64,000 nucleotides of DNA, taken from contig JAVMKO010000003.1 in assembly GCA_032164245.1 (NCBI GenBank), positions 92,317,890 through 92,381,889 of the forward strand, in the 5' to 3' direction. The DNA is from Sternotherus odoratus. Lineage: Eukaryota; Chordata; Testudines; Kinosternidae. Below are positions 41,347-54,115 of this stretch, one piece after another (within the stretch, counting starts at the first letter, position 1; each line of letters starts with the position of its first letter). A program made the position numbers and the translations under genes. The notes under the pieces are model-generated. The model was not told where the DNA came from and made no database searches. It worked only from the letters and a program-made list of their open reading frames with translations.

Positions 41347-44300
41347 GCCCTCATACTAGGTTTTGGTAGCAAAAAGTTTGAACAAGACATAAGCTCAATC
41401 GAAATGCTTTCATGGATTTTAAAAAAATCATTTAGAGGGTTTTAGGCATTTAAACATTCCTCTGCAGTTTTTGCAGCCTAACAGTTGCTGTACTGTTGGA
41501 TTTCATGAGAACCAGAAAGCGAAGTGGATTTGAAATTGGCTATAAACAAACGCTAAAGTGACTGGTTTGTTGTTTTTCATTCCCCAAGCCGAGTGAAATG
41601 CAGTAAGTTAACAAACAGCATAGATGGCCAAAAGTTAGATTTTAACAAACTATTTCAATGCTGAAAGTCTTAAGTTGCAGTTTGTAACTCAGATATCAAA
41701 TTTGTTTTTTTAACAAATATAATTTTTATCTGGAGAGTGTCCCTTTAAATTTCTTAGCTATATTTTTAGCTCATTTTCTACCTCAGAGTCAGAGGCTAAC
41801 TAAAATTGCTCCAGGAAACACCAGGCAGAAATGGAAAGATCATGTGACAGAGGGGAAGGGCTTAAGAGTCAGTGGGGAACTAATCCCTTCCAGGACCACC
41901 TCAGACAAGTACCCAACTACTTAGAGGAAAAAGGGTGGAGGGCAATAAATGGGCAATAAAAAACCTGTTCCTTAATGGGGCATGTGAGTCTTGTTCCGTT
42001 TCCGTATATGTTTACCGGCTTTTCGCATGTGTTTCTTTTCCAACGTATGCTTACCCCTGGGTATTCTGTCATTTTTTTGTCCAACTGATATATTTCTAAG
42101 AAACCCAGCTCAAAACGGTTTAGAACGTCTCCAAGATTTATAGCACAGGGAGAGAAAATCATCTGGACTCCATTAAGATTTTCCTGGCAAATTAATAACG
42201 CTGACAATGTATCTTCATCAAACATCTCCAATAACAGCAATGGTAAGTAAGTTAAAATCAGTGTAGAGACATGATCCAAAGGGGCCTTTAAGGTTTATGA
42301 TAGTTTTTCCATCCCTAGGCGAATGGTGGTGCTAGTACTTTATTTTTCAGTCACTGAGTTTCCTCATTTCATGGTCATATCAGCCTCCTGGTTACTGCCA
42401 GTAAACGGATCTCGTCACAGCTGAAAATACAGGCACACATGCACAGAAGCCATTCAATGGGCAAGAAATAGTAATATTTCATCCTCTTCAGTTTTGCTTT
42501 AAAATAAGAAGACGGATTGCAAGTCATATGCTCCCTTGAAAGTAGGTAATCTTATTTGTTTCTTGGTCATTTATGTCTTAATTTATATTTATGGTAACTT
42601 TATCCCACACGTTTGTGTATACATATAGTGGCTAGGTGTGTATTCTTCCATGTCAGTACATGCATCCGCTGTGCATTTTACAATGTGGGTTCCTGAGAGC
42701 TGATCTAGGGGATTCTGACTAAGCCTGCTTCTGTGGAAATGGGCATCTGGGACAGTAATGAGCTGAGTTGTAGTGTGAAAAGGGTCCTTTTTGCAGAGCA
42801 GTGATGACAGCCTGTCCTCTGCACTCCAGGCAATATATATTGCACCCAGCTTTGTGCGTATGGAGTGCCACAATGTAGGAATACCTGTTAGCATCACCCA
42901 GGTCTTAGTTCACTTTATTATGCATGGGCTTGAAGGAGAGTATTTGAGCTAAAGATGATCCTGGACCCTTTTACATTTGTGGTAACGAGTATATAAAGTC
43001 GCAGTGTACATATTGAATAAATCTATGTGAGTTCAAGTAAATATTTGTCGGCTACAAAGTAAATACAGTTGCCTTTAGGTTTAGAGAGACGTCTTTCAGA
43101 AAATGTTTGTTGACTTAGAAAATTTTATGCAGTAGCAAGCAGATCACCACCGTAGCGTCGCCCATCCAAGCTCATAAACTTTTGTTTGGAATGCTGTGGC
43201 ACTTAGTTACTGGGCCGCCAAAATTCAAATGGCTTCAAATGAGGGAGTTACTGGATTTGCAGGGTAACTCTGGGAAGGAGGTTACTTAATGGATGATCCC
43301 ATGAAGACTGAGGTGTTTTCTTATAGTTGTATACAGGGTGTAACTGTCAGACAGAATGACAGACATGCAGGAATAGATTACCCCTTTTAAAATACATTAT
43401 CCTGCTTTTCAGTAAGAGAATGGAAGCTTTGGATTGTAAGCACAGGATCAGCATTAAATTAAAGCACTTTTACAGGAGAACTTTTCCCCCTATAGTTGTG
43501 GTGTCTGTAGGCAGTTTGATTTTGTTTTCTAACATCTGAGGAAGTAAACATTTGGTGGTGTCTAAGCAACTGGTTGTAAGTAGTCACCTAAATCTTTATT
43601 CATACACTCTTCGTACTGTATCTCACCCTAAATCTTATTCAGTTTACACTGACACACATCATTTGCTCATAGGCTTGTCATTTAGAATGAAGTGGGAGGT
43701 CTGCAGGTGTGGTGATGGTGAGCCTCACTCTGTAGACTCCAGTAAAAGAGGTAACTCACTAAAACATCCTAAAACTCTCTCTGCTTCATCTTTGCACACT
43801 AACCAGGTACCACTCAGGCTGTTTCAAACAGTTGCAGCAACCATGGCAAAGAGGACTGAATACTCCATTGCAATGCTTTTGCTTTGCTGTGGGTACTAGA
43901 ACAAGGAAAACACATTTAAGCCACACTAACAGGAAATCACTTTGATTCATCAGAAACTATCTTGCCACTGCACTATTTCCGTGCAGTTTTCTTTTCCAGT
44001 GTTCTAAAGTGAAGTTGCATCTCCCCTAGGCAACATGCACACGCCACAAGTTGGAAGCAGCAGGGCACCTTTTCCATTTCAAACACAAGGAAACAGAAAA
44101 AGACCACCGAAGAGACAAAAATGCAGATAGTACTCTGAGTACACTCTGGTGGATGGAATTTGTAACGTTTAAAATTTTATCCATGCAAATACAAGCTGAA
44201 CAGGAACTTAATGAAAGGCAAGTGGATAGATCTCCCAATTCTAGCTACTTCAAAATGAGTACCGGTACTTAAATATGGTATTTCTATTCAGGCTTCACAA

Positions 44301-45309
44301 AGTTTTCCTTTCTCCCTGGTTGATCTCTCATGCTGAATGTAAATCATAATGTACTGGTAGCTTTCTGGCTTGTTTTCCATGCTGAGCCTGCTGGATGAAG
44401 GATAGTGAATTTGGGTAATTTTTCAGTTAGCCTAGAGACCAAACTGTACTGAGGCTGAGTAACCATTCTAGTTTGCTTCTACCAATGTCTTCTCATTTCC
44501 TGAGCACAGAATGAGAGTTAGACATGTCCCAAATGGGAAAACTTCAATTTCCACTTCACAAACTACGACACTTCTTCAGTATTTTTTGTCTCTGCTGTTT
44601 TTAGTGACAGAGCCAGGAAGAAACACCTCTGGGGAGCCAAATGCTTTGTCAAAATTTAAATCTTTGATGGACGGTTTGTGTCCGCTGCGGCTAGAAATTT
44701 CTGCCATTGCTCACCCATCAGAAAAAGAGCCACACAGAGGAGAGACGTTGTACCAAATAGTATCTTTTTACCTTGGGTTTACAGCTTGGACACAAAGAGA
44801 AAGATAATCGTAAAATCTATCAGGTTGAAACAGAGATGTGGTCCACACCTGTCATAGTTAAGCCCTACCATAGGTTTTGCCTCCATAAGAGAGAGCAGTT
44901 GTTGTTTGTTTTCCTGCTTGTGCAATTAATGTAAATCCTGAAATGAGAGTACTGAAAGTGTATGATTTGGGGAGGAAGGGGAATTATTATTTTGGAAGCA
45001 CACTCTGCAGCTGGTGTTCTCACCACACCATTCTTACTATAAAGATAGAGAAATTAAAAAAAGCCCAAAGCAACTGAAAATGTTGTTAAAACAGATTTGC
45101 AATTATGATGCCCACTCCTGTGAGCAAATTCTGTCTGCTATGTGCTAAGCGCCACTTAGCAAAGCTAGCAATTTAGAAATTTTGGATTCAGAACAGGAAC
45201 TTCAGAAAGAGGTTATTTCCCCCTCCCCCCACACTGTATTCCAGGAATAGACTGAATCAGCAAATAAACAAACAGGCAAAATTCCAGCTTTTCAAGCAAA
45301 GGGACATAG
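41347..45309. other. Intergenic stretch; one unidentified minus-strand frame of interest
   Basis: No known gene is recognised. The minus strand at 42279-41917 has a 120-codon frame with a GTAAGC donor-like site inside (see findings). Minus 42897-42589 has a 102-codon frame without recognised homology. The rest is AT-rich DNA with short frames only. Confidence 0.5.
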
Positions 45310-45311
45310 GA

Positions 45312-45475
45312 AAGGAGTGTTTCCTAGTGGTAAAAGCACACGATCAGGAATCATGACTTCCAGCTTTTATTTCTGGCTCTGCCACATCTATGCTAGGATT
45401 CCTCAGACTAGTTACTTCAGTTTGCCTATATGTAAGCTAAGTTTAATAAACTACCTCTCAGATGAGTTCTCAATG
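45312..45475 (+). repeat. MIR SINE
   Basis: The order of motifs is that of MIR: CCTAGTGGTAAAAGCAC (tRNA-derived head with a B-box-like region), CAGGAATCATGACTTCCAGC, TCTGGCTCTGCCAC, AGTTACTTCAGTTTGCC, and ATGTAAGCTAAGTTTAATAA. The copy is nearly full length but diverged. Confidence 0.8.
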
Positions 45476-47029
45476 AAAAACAACGTAGAACTGCAAAGTG
45501 TGACTAATGTTAATTAACTAATGTCCCAGCAGGGAAGCATATGGTGAGTGGCAATTCTGAAACCTTACAAACCAGAGCCAAGTGCAAATTTTATCTTATG
45601 CAGTACTAATACCAAGGCAGTACTGTACTGGTACTGCAATTCCACTGGAAGTTCTGAATCAGATTACTTTTTCATTTGTGAGGAAAACAGGTATTTTACT
45701 TTCTGTGCCATTTCAATTGACTACTTTATCAGGCTTTATTTTTAAACCCACTCTAAGCAGTTATGCCAGAACACACAGTTGTCAGCTAATCATGGATAGT
45801 CATTATGTGAAATATAAGACAGTGAACATAGTCATAGTGATTTAATGAAAACCATATCTGTGATCTGGGAAGTTGAAAAGGTGAGCTCAGGTGCAAAAAT
45901 CAGAGTTCATTTTGTGTTGTTAAAAAAGAATAATAAGAAATCAAAGAAATAATCAGAAGATAAAAAGAAGCCAGAAAGAAAAAAAAATCCTGCTCCAGTA
46001 CACGCTGTGCAATTTTTTCTCAAAGAAAGGGCAAAATTTCTAAACCAGAGGCAGCTGTCTAACTCTATTTCATACATGCAAGTGTACCAGTCTATTCCTC
46101 TAGATTAGATAGATACAACGAACAAGAGGGTGGAAAAGGAAACTCTTCTTACTAAATCAAGAAAACAAAAACAATAGCAAATAGAGAAAGGGCAAGCTTA
46201 ATTTAAAAATAAACAATGTAGCATCTTCTGTAACTTGACAATCAACAGCATCTTAAATATATTTTCCTATGATGGAAGAATGTGACAATATTCAGATCAA
46301 TTTTACGAATAAGGTTGGGGAATTCAAACCAGTCATTAACAAATCTTCATTAGCAGGTGCATTTATGGGTGGTATGCCCATGGAAGAACTCTAGTTAGGT
46401 CAATGGCATCCAGCGTGACATCTGTGGTTAGGTCTTGAAAAGTAGACAGCATTTTGAAACACTTGTCTTTAGCTGAGATTGGTGGCAAGTAGAGAGGAGT
46501 TGCACAGAAAAATTCTTAAAAAAGCAATTGCAAAGGGAATTGCAAAGGGATAAGTTTCCTCCATGTGCAATACCACAAATGAAGGAATTCAAATCATTCA
46601 GAGGAACAGCTTCTTTCTGCCCTATCAGACATCAAGAATTATCAGAAGGGACTATTTACATGGCAAGATGCAAGAATAAGTGTTCATAAGGTGGAACCTC
46701 TGGATAGAATTTGGGCAGCAGGGTACAGCCTTGAATTCTGGACTCAAGACAGAATTCAAGATGGAGGATGTGGGAGCTTTCAAGCATACACCACAGAACT
46801 TTGGAGGTAATAAAGGATACACAATAGAATTCACAGTATTTGTCCACTGTATAAGCCATCTCCTGCTTCATAAAAATGGGGGTGGGGGGAAAACACAAAT
46901 TATGTTTTAATAATCCATGAAGAATGGATTTTAACACACTTTGGATCCTAATAAACTAGTATTAAGGCTGGTTTCTGCAGCAGGGGGTAAAATACAACTT
47001 TAGGGAACAACACAATAGAAGTTAAAGAT
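45476..47029. other. Intergenic stretch, no gene seen
   Basis: A-rich DNA (45900-46220) and short frames without homology. Confidence 0.5.
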
Positions 47030-47480
47030 ATGTAGACTTATTAGATCATTCAGCCCCTCTCCAGATTGTTCCTTTGAGTACAGTTTTTAGTGTCTTGCCC
47101 AGCCGTTTAAAAAGCCCTAAGCAACTGGCTATTCACCACATCCTCCTGCAGACTATTCCCAACCTAATAGATCTCAGTCAGGAAGCTTTTCATTCATGAT
47201 ACGGCTTTATCATAGTTTTTCTCTTTATTTAAATTTCATACCATTATTCCTACTTATGCTTCTGTATGCAAGACAAAATAATTCCTTTCCCTCCTTGGTA
47301 CACTTTCTATATTTAACCTGTTGACTCTTAGTCATCACTTAGCCAATGTATACTTATGCAGTTCTTTTAATTTTTCCTCATAGGTCAAAATCTACAGCTA
47401 CCTGTTGATTTTTGTTTCTCCTCTCTGAACTCCCTTCAACATATCAATATCCTTCTGGTAAAACGGTGCCTCAGAATTTG
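47030..47480 (-). mobile_element. Old CR1/L3-type LINE remnant
   Basis: The plus strand carries the antisense of the CR1/L3 3' region: TTAGATCATTCAGCCCCTCT, GATCTCAGTCAGGAAGCTTT and TAATTTTTCCTCATAGGTCA are recognisable blocks in the expected order. The copy is highly diverged. Confidence 0.6.
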
Positions 47481-48929
47481 TGCAGCTGCACGACAGATGT
47501 TCACAGAGGGCCGTTCACTTTTCTGTTCTGTGACCTTATGCCCGTTTTGGTTATGATTATTTATTTATATTGTGAGATGTACAAATGTATTAAAAATCCT
47601 CAGGTCCATCTCCTAAGATCTTATGGAAGACAAGCATCAGATGATTGGTAGAGAAAAAGGATAAAAGATATAATGAAAGTTTCTTTCCACTAACTGCCTT
47701 TCCATCTAGCCATTAACAGTTTGGCTAATTTCTTACATGTGTAGCAGTAGAAATGAGTCACTAAGAGTAGGAGAGAGCAGTGACCTTATCGACCAGTTCA
47801 AAGAGTGTGTTCCAAATGTAAGGGAACACATGGAAAACTGCTCTGAGATGACTGTGGGCGAAATGGACTGGCTGGCATCACTCGTGAAGCGGGGGTAGGG
47901 GGAGCTGGAGCTGGATGAATGTGACAGGACACAGCAGACAAGTAGATAGAGGTAGAATTGTGAAGGGCCCAGGTGAGGATCAGATGTTTGAATTATATCT
48001 CCAGACTGAATGGTGCTCATAACCCCTCCCAGTTAAGGCCCTTCCATGCTAATGACTGAGTCTGTACACTAGTTAGTGATGAGATTAGTCCTAAACATAG
48101 TTCTTGTCCATACACAACATGATGAATTATGGCATCTAATAGTGTTCCACCATGTTTAGAGATCTAGGTTGACACATGGCTGTTCTCAGTGGCTACAACT
48201 CAACTGTTTGTCTTATCAGATGGGAGTGGTCTCAGCAAGGTTAAAAAACCGAAGCTGTATTTGTTCTCCTGAAACTTGTGTCCTTTTTTTTTTTTTTGGC
48301 AATACATGCTGGCCCCTCTAATCAGACCTGTTTAGCCAGTTTGCCAGCTCTTTTATCCTCCCAGCTGTGTGTGTGCTAGGACAGCCTGGAGTGCATTGAC
48401 CTCTGTGCTGCTGGTGTTGCTCTACTCACCTATTCCCCTGTAGAGATATTATAGACATTGCCCAGTTTTCCCCAGACTGCAGTATTACAAGCCCCGTTGG
48501 AGCGTGTGGTAAATGCGGATGTGTAAAGAAGGTTAAAACATCTGTCATCCAAGGGTGGTGTGCTGTCTTTGCACTATTTGCAGCAATTTTCTGTGAGGTT
48601 ACCGGCATACCAGTAAGTGGGGGACCAAAAGTGTGCCAAATCTCTCTAATGTAGACATGATTACAAATGTGAAAAATGCTACTTTATGGACACAACTCAA
48701 CTGTGTATGTAGTACGTTATAACCAGGTTGGATGAGTGTAGTCTCAAACTTGTTCAAAAAAACAAACATGTCTTTGTAGTGTAGACAGAGTCTTAATATA
48801 ATCTGTGACTCTTATGTGCTGTTTGCTCCTTCTTACAAACCATTTAATGAACATGTTCAGTAAGACCAGTGTTAGCATGTAGCACTGCCCCGTAATACAT
48901 CTTTCTAACATGATATATTGTAATTTATC
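47481..48929. other. Intergenic stretch, no gene seen
   Basis: A T run lies near 48285-48297 and no gene or clear element is seen. The end-like motif GTAGTGTAGACAGAGTC near 48775 may belong to a short DNA element. Confidence 0.5.
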
Positions 48930-49300
48930 ATTATCCTTTGTTTATAGTCTTGTAGCTAGTTTTCATCACACTTACCAGTATTGCTATCCAAGACAATTTG
49001 AGTTAATTTTCAAGTTAAGATCTGTGTCAGATACTGTATCAAATATTTTATTGAATTCCAAATACATTGCTTCTAATGCATTCACCTCTTCAACTAATTT
49101 TGTAATTGCATTTTTGGAAAGAATTAAGTATGTCTGGCAAGATTTTAATTCTTATTAATCCAAGACTGTCCAATTCTTTGAATCCATCACCATCTAGATC
49201 TTTAGTGGATGTATTTCTGAATATTTGTTCCATTATTTTATTAACAATAGAGATTACATTTATAGGATTCTTTTTTCCTTTCTTCTGATACCTCTCCAGA
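48930..49300 (-). mobile_element. CR1/L3-type reverse-transcriptase remnant
   Basis: The plus strand is the antisense of a CR1/L3 RT segment. The blocks CAGATACTGTATCAAATATT, TTGAATTCCAAATACATTGC and TTAGTGGATG appear in the order of the palm region read backwards. It is diverged, with no open frame. Confidence 0.5.
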
Positions 49301-49474
49301 TGCTCATAACTTTAAAAAAATAATTTACATTGGTTCAGTAAGTATAATGGGTGTAATGTGTTATGATGCATATTATCTCATTCAGCTGATGTCCATTTTT
49401 TAAAATCTTTTTATCTTTTCCCAGAGATACTTTTCACAAGGACTTCCTTTCTAATTGTTTCAACTTTGTATATA

Positions 49475-49924
49475 CAGTGAAACCTCCATTTAACGGACCT
49501 CCATTTAACGGACCTCCATTTAACGGACTTCGGATGCAACGGACAAATTTTTTCAGAAAGTCTGATGCATCCGAAATCCGTTTGTGGAGGGCTGGCTGTA
49601 GGCTCCCTGCGGCCGCCAGGGTTGCAGCTGTGGGTGGGCTGCCGCCCGGCTCCTGGCAGCAGGCGGTCGTGCTGGCTGCCGGCTCCCCGCTGCCGCCCAG
49701 GTCCAGGCAGTGGGCGGGCTGCCTGCCGGCTCCCCGCTGCCTCCCGGGTCCAGGCAGCGGGCGGGCTGCCGGCTCCCCGCTGCCGCCCGGGTCCAGGCAG
49801 CGGGCGGGCTGGCTGCTGGCTCCCCGCTGCCGCCCGGGTCCAGGCAAAATTATTAAATAACAGACTTTCAGCTTTAACGGACACCCCCTCGCCCGAATTA
49901 GTCCGTTAAATCGAGGTTTCACTG
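49475..49924 (-). mobile_element. Tigger/pogo-type MITE with GC-rich core, copy 2
   Basis: The ends CAGTGAAACCTCCATTTAAC and GTTAAATCGAGGTTTCACTG are inverted repeats flanked by TA (49473-49474 and 49925-49926). The 450-bp element is in the opposite orientation to copy 1 at 7646-8168, because the CCCCCTCGCCCGAATTAGTC block lies at its right end. The left terminal unit is present three times in a row (49488-49528). The GC-rich core is built on GGGTCCAGGCAGCGGGCGGG-like units. Its open frames are not genes. Confidence 0.88.
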
Positions 49925-49927
49925 TAT

Positions 49928-50465
49928 TGTGATACAGCAGGGCCAAAGAGTAGTGGGAGAGGGCACATATAGAAGTCCTTGGCTAACTAAAGTGTGGTTC
50001 CCTATAGACTAGGGAAGGTTACTACAGGTTAATTAGTGCATCTTTAGTCAATTAAGGTCCTGTTAGGAACCTAATAAAACCCCTTGCTTCAGGCAGACAG
50101 GGTGTGTGAGGCAGGAGAGAGGACTAGAGTTTGGAGGTGTGTTACTGAGAATTGAAAGACAAGTGAACCAAAGGATGGGAGACCCTTCTCCAGCAAGGCA
50201 GGGAGACTCCTGCCCCCAGCATCAAGGACTGAGAGTAACCCTACCCAAGGGGGAAGAGAGTAAGCAACCTGCAGCGGTTGTGAGGGGCTGGAGCTTAGAG
50301 TGAGGAGAAAACCCAGACCCCTTTCTCACTTCCCTTCTCTACCACCTTCCTGGGCAACTAGCAGGGCCTTTGGTGCTCCAAGATCAGGAGTAAAGGGTGG
50401 CATCCTAGCTGCCCCACCAAGAAAAGTGCGGGATCCACCATACCAACACTGGCCATTTTGCCACA
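49928..50465 (+). mobile_element. LTR-like segment adjoining the Tigger MITE
   Basis: The segment starts TGTGATACAGCAGGGCC and ends GGCCATTTTGCCACA. An AATAAA (CCTAATAAAACCCC, about 50073) fits plus orientation. No exact target duplication is found, and it starts only 3 bp from the MITE end. It is a probable LTR of an unnamed family. Confidence 0.45.
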
Positions 50466-50499
50466 ATATCTTGTTGAAAACAAAATTTAAAGGGAATTA

Positions 50500-51095
50500 A
50501 GTATGTTGGCTATTTTTGAGTCATTGTTAATGTGTTGGGTTCAGTCACTGAGATCCCCTTGGGACTGTCACCTGATGTGCTGGAATTACCATTGAGCCAG
50601 TTTCCCCTGTCAGATTGGGAGTCCAGAACCCTGCCTTGTTGAGCCAGACATGCTAGCCTGCTGCAACACAGACCCAGGTCTGGTCCACACCTCCAAAACT
50701 GCAGACTTTAATCAAAAATTGCTCAGCAGGTCACCTATTTCCAGCACCTAGACACACAGCTCCCAATGGGATCTGAACCCCGAATAAATCCATTTTACTC
50801 TATGCAAAGCTTATACAGGGTAAACCCATAAATAGTCCACCCTCTATAATACTCATAGAGAGATATGCACAGCTGTTTGCTCCCCCAGATATTAATCACT
50901 TACTCTTGGTTAATTAATAAACAAAAGTGATTTTATTAAGTATAAAAATAAGATTGAAATGGTTTCAAGTAATAATAGACAGAACAAAGTAAGTCATGAA
51001 GCAAAATAAAGCAAAACATGCAAGTCTAAGCCTAATACATTAAGAAACTGATTATAAGTCAAATCTCACCCTCAGAGATGTTCCAATAAGCTTAA
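50500..51095. mobile_element. ERV/LTR-like dispersed repeat fragment
   Basis: The region with GGTTCAGTCACTGAGATCCC, AGCCAGACATGCTAGCCTGC, CATAGAGAGATATGCACAGC and ACAAAAGTGATTTTATTAAG looks like a long terminal-repeat fragment that recurs in turtle genomes, by general recognition only. Ends are not defined. It is cut on the right by the repeat at 51096. Confidence 0.4.
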
Positions 51096-51235
51096 GAAAA
51101 GCAGCCGTGTTAGTCTGTATCCGTAAAGAAAGCGAGGAATACTTTTAGCACCTTAGAGACTAACTACTTTATTTCAGCATAAGCTTTCGTGAGCTATAGC
51201 TCACTTCGTCGGATGCATGGAATGGAACAGAAGTA
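51096..51235. repeat. Dispersed repeat (AGCAGCCGTGTTAGTCTGTA type)
   Basis: AGCAGCCGTGTTAGTCTGTA, CACCTTAGAGACTAACTACTT and AGCATAAGCTTTCGTGAGCT are blocks of a very frequent short interspersed repeat of turtles and crocodilians. A scrap of the same repeat lies at 34722-34765. I do not assign a formal family name. Confidence 0.7.
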
Positions 51236-51384
51236 AGATGCATTTATACACACAGAAAGAAAAAGAAAAGGAAAAAAAAATGTACATTAGCATACCAATT
51301 CTAAGACTGCTGTTAAATGTAGATGGTCCATTATCACTAGGAAAAAAATACACCTTTTGAAATGCGATCTGTTACTGTTTCTTC

Positions 51385-53575
51385 TCTCTCCTAAGTATAG
51401 CACCTTACATTTGTATTTATTAAATTTCATTTTGTTGTTTATAGCCCAATTCTCCAATTTATCAAGATCCCTTTGAATTTTAGTTCTATCCTACAAAGTG
51501 TTTGCAGCCCCTCTTAGCTTTGTATCATCTGCAGATTTGATCAGTACGCTCTCTATTCCTACATCCAAATAGTTAAGATGTTAAACATCACTGGACCCAA
51601 AACAGATCTCTGTGGAATCCCACTTGAGATCTCCCTCCAACCTGAAATCATTCCATTCATAGTGACTGTTTGAGGTGTTTTAACCAACTTTGTATCTACT
51701 TAATGATAGTTTTACCTGAGCACGCATTTCTCCAGTTTACTTATGAGAATATCATGTGGGACTGTATCAAAAGCTTTGCTAAATTCCAGGTATATTTTGT
51801 CCACTGCATTCCACCTAGCCACGAAACCAGTTTCCCTGTCAAACAAGGAAATCAAGATGGTTTGACATAATTTGTTCTTGGTAAACCCATGCTGGCTGCT
51901 AGTGATCAGTTGTTCATCCTCTAAGTATTCACAAATTGAATGTTTTATACATTGCTCTACTAGCTTCCCAGGTATTGAGGTCAGCCTTACTGGTCTATAG
52001 TTCCCCTGCTCCTCCTTTCCCTCTTTTTAAAGATGGGCACAATTTTAACCCTTCTCCAGTCTTCGGGACCTCTCCTGGTCATGAGTTTGCAAATATTATT
52101 GCTAGTGGCTCCAAGATTCCTTCAGTTAATTCCTTCAGCCCCCTGGTGTGAATAGCAGTAGGCCTCGCTGACTTGAATTCATTCAATTAAGTCAGAAGAT
52201 CTCTGACATGTTCTTTACTTATTCTGATTTGCATCTCTTCCCCTTTATTGTCTATGATAACTTTGTTAGTCATCTGGTCACATTATTTTTTGTGTGAAGG
52301 CTGAAGCAAAGTAGGCATTGAGCATCTCCGCCTTCTCATCATCTTCTATTACCGGCTCACCATTGAGCAGTGGACCCACACCTTCCCTGATCTTTCTTTT
52401 TTGTCTGACATATTTGTAAAATCCCTTCTTGCTGTCTCTGACATTTCTTGCCAGTTGTAACTCATTCTTTGCCTTAGCTTTCCTGACTTTGTCCCTACCC
52501 GCTCGCGCTATTCCCTCATATATTTTCTTAGTGATATGGCCCTCCTTCCATTTCCTGTATGTATACCTTTTGGTTTTTAGATAGCTAAAAAGCTGATTGT
52601 CTGGCCACATTGGCCTCCTGTGGCTCTTCTTATTTTTCCCATGCATTGGAATAGCTTCATATTGAGCCTCTAATATTACATCTTTTAGGAACTGCCAGCG
52701 CCTTTTGACTCCTTTTCTTCCTGATTGATCTCTCCGTGGGACCTTGCCTACTTTTTCTCTGAATGGGTTGAAGTCTGCCGTTTCAAAGTCCAGGGTCCTT
52801 GTTTTGCTGTTGTCATGTCTTCCTATCCTTAGGATCTTGAATTCTATCAGATCATGATCACTTCCCTGCAAGTTCTCTAATTCATCCCTGTTGGTCAAAA
52901 CCAGATCCAAAATGGATGACCCCCGAATTGTTTCTTCATCTTTCTGAATCAGAGAGTTGTCCCCTCCACACACTAAGAATTTGCAGGATGTATTATGTTT
53001 TGCTGTATTTGTCTCCCCACAAATATCAGGACCTTAAAATCCCCCGTTACTACTAGCTTGTGTGTTAGCTAATCTTGTTACCTGCTTGAAGGATGCCTCA
53101 TCCACATCCTCTCCCTGACTTGGTGGTCTATAACAGACCTCCACCATAACATCACTACTGTTATTTTCCCTCAACCAGATACACTCAGTAGGTTTGCCAC
53201 TCACTTCCTCTTGGACTTCGGAGCAAGTGTAGACATTCTTGATGTACAGTGCATAGCCTCCTCCTTTTTTCTATATTTACCCTTCTGAAGCAAACTATAT
53301 CCCTCAATGCTGGTAATCCAATCATGGGTGTTGTCCCACCAAATCTCTGTAATAACAATTAAGTAACAATTTTCTTCATATATCACAACTTTGGGTTCAT
53401 CCTGCTTTTTTGCCATACTCTTTGCATTGGTATATACTATGGGCATCAAAGATATTTTGCAGACTGCCCTGTTGTTCAAGTATATTATGTCAGCACAGTT
53501 ACCATTATCAACCAAATTTATAATCTCGTCAAAAACAATGTCAAGTTTGTTTGACAAAATCTATTTTCCATAAAA
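51385..53575 (-). mobile_element. CR1 LINE, 2.2 kb, spanning endonuclease to reverse transcriptase
   Basis: On the minus strand, 53557 down to 53201 reads PIVYTNAKSMAKKQDEP and LIVITEIWWDNTHDWITSIE, the apurinic-endonuclease start of CR1 ORF2. A second frame (52973-52278, 231 residues) contains SSILDLVLTNRDELENLQGS, SDHDLIEFKIL and YVRQKRKIREGVGPLLNGE, the linker before the RT. From 52260 down to 51385 the antisense text matches the RT (for example plus-strand GGACCCAAAACAGATCTCTG and ATCATGTGGGACTGTATCAAAAGC). The 3' end is missing. Several frameshifts are present. This is the longest CR1 in the window. Confidence 0.92.
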
Positions 53576-53629
53576 GAATTAGATTGGCATTAATTATGCT
53601 TATATTTTAATTGTTTATGAATTGCATCG

Positions 53630-54115
53630 TGTAACAGAGTGCACTGTTCCTTTAAGAAAACCTACCAGGGAGCTGGAATGAACAAAGGCCCAGAAAATAG
53701 CCTGGGAGTGGAAGAGAGGAAGTAGTCCTGGAGAATTAGGTGTTGGGGTGGGGAGAGGGAGTGGACCCTAGGACACACTTCCTTTATGGGCCCTGGCATC
53801 AGGAGCTCCGTAATGTAAGGCGGCTTCAGATGGAGCAGACTGAAAGAGGAGAGGCTCTTGGTGTGCCAGACAAACTGAAGCTAAGTACGAACTGTTGAAT
53901 TATGATTATGGACTTTATGTTGGGGGCTCCTTGAGGATTGTTTGGATTACTTTGTGATTTAGGACTATGAGGACCATTTCATATGAAATCAGGCCCAGAA
54001 AGGGGTGCCGTAAGCCATAGCAGAAACTGTCTGGAGTGTTTAAGGGGCTTGCAAGAGGGGGCTAACTGGGGTACCGTGTCTGCTCTGACCATGAAGGGGT
54101 GCTCAGTGGCTGACA
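53630..54115. mobile_element. Solo LTR next to CR1 remnants
   Basis: The 486-bp segment begins TGTAACAGAGTGCACTG and ends GGGTGCTCAGTGGCTGACA. Its flanks CATCG (53625-53629) and CATCT (54116-54120) are near-identical and fit a 4-5-bp target duplication. No internal coding sequence adjoins it. The orientation is unknown. Confidence 0.65.

Noticed and set aside
42589..42897. 102-residue minus-strand frame
   Set aside because: No family is recognised, splice sites are not convincing, and its length is within chance in this composition.
49411..49946. Open frames of 114-170 residues on both strands
   Set aside because: They have the same origin as the frames in the first GC-cored Tigger copy. 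The peptides are Pro/Gly/Ala-rich repeats.
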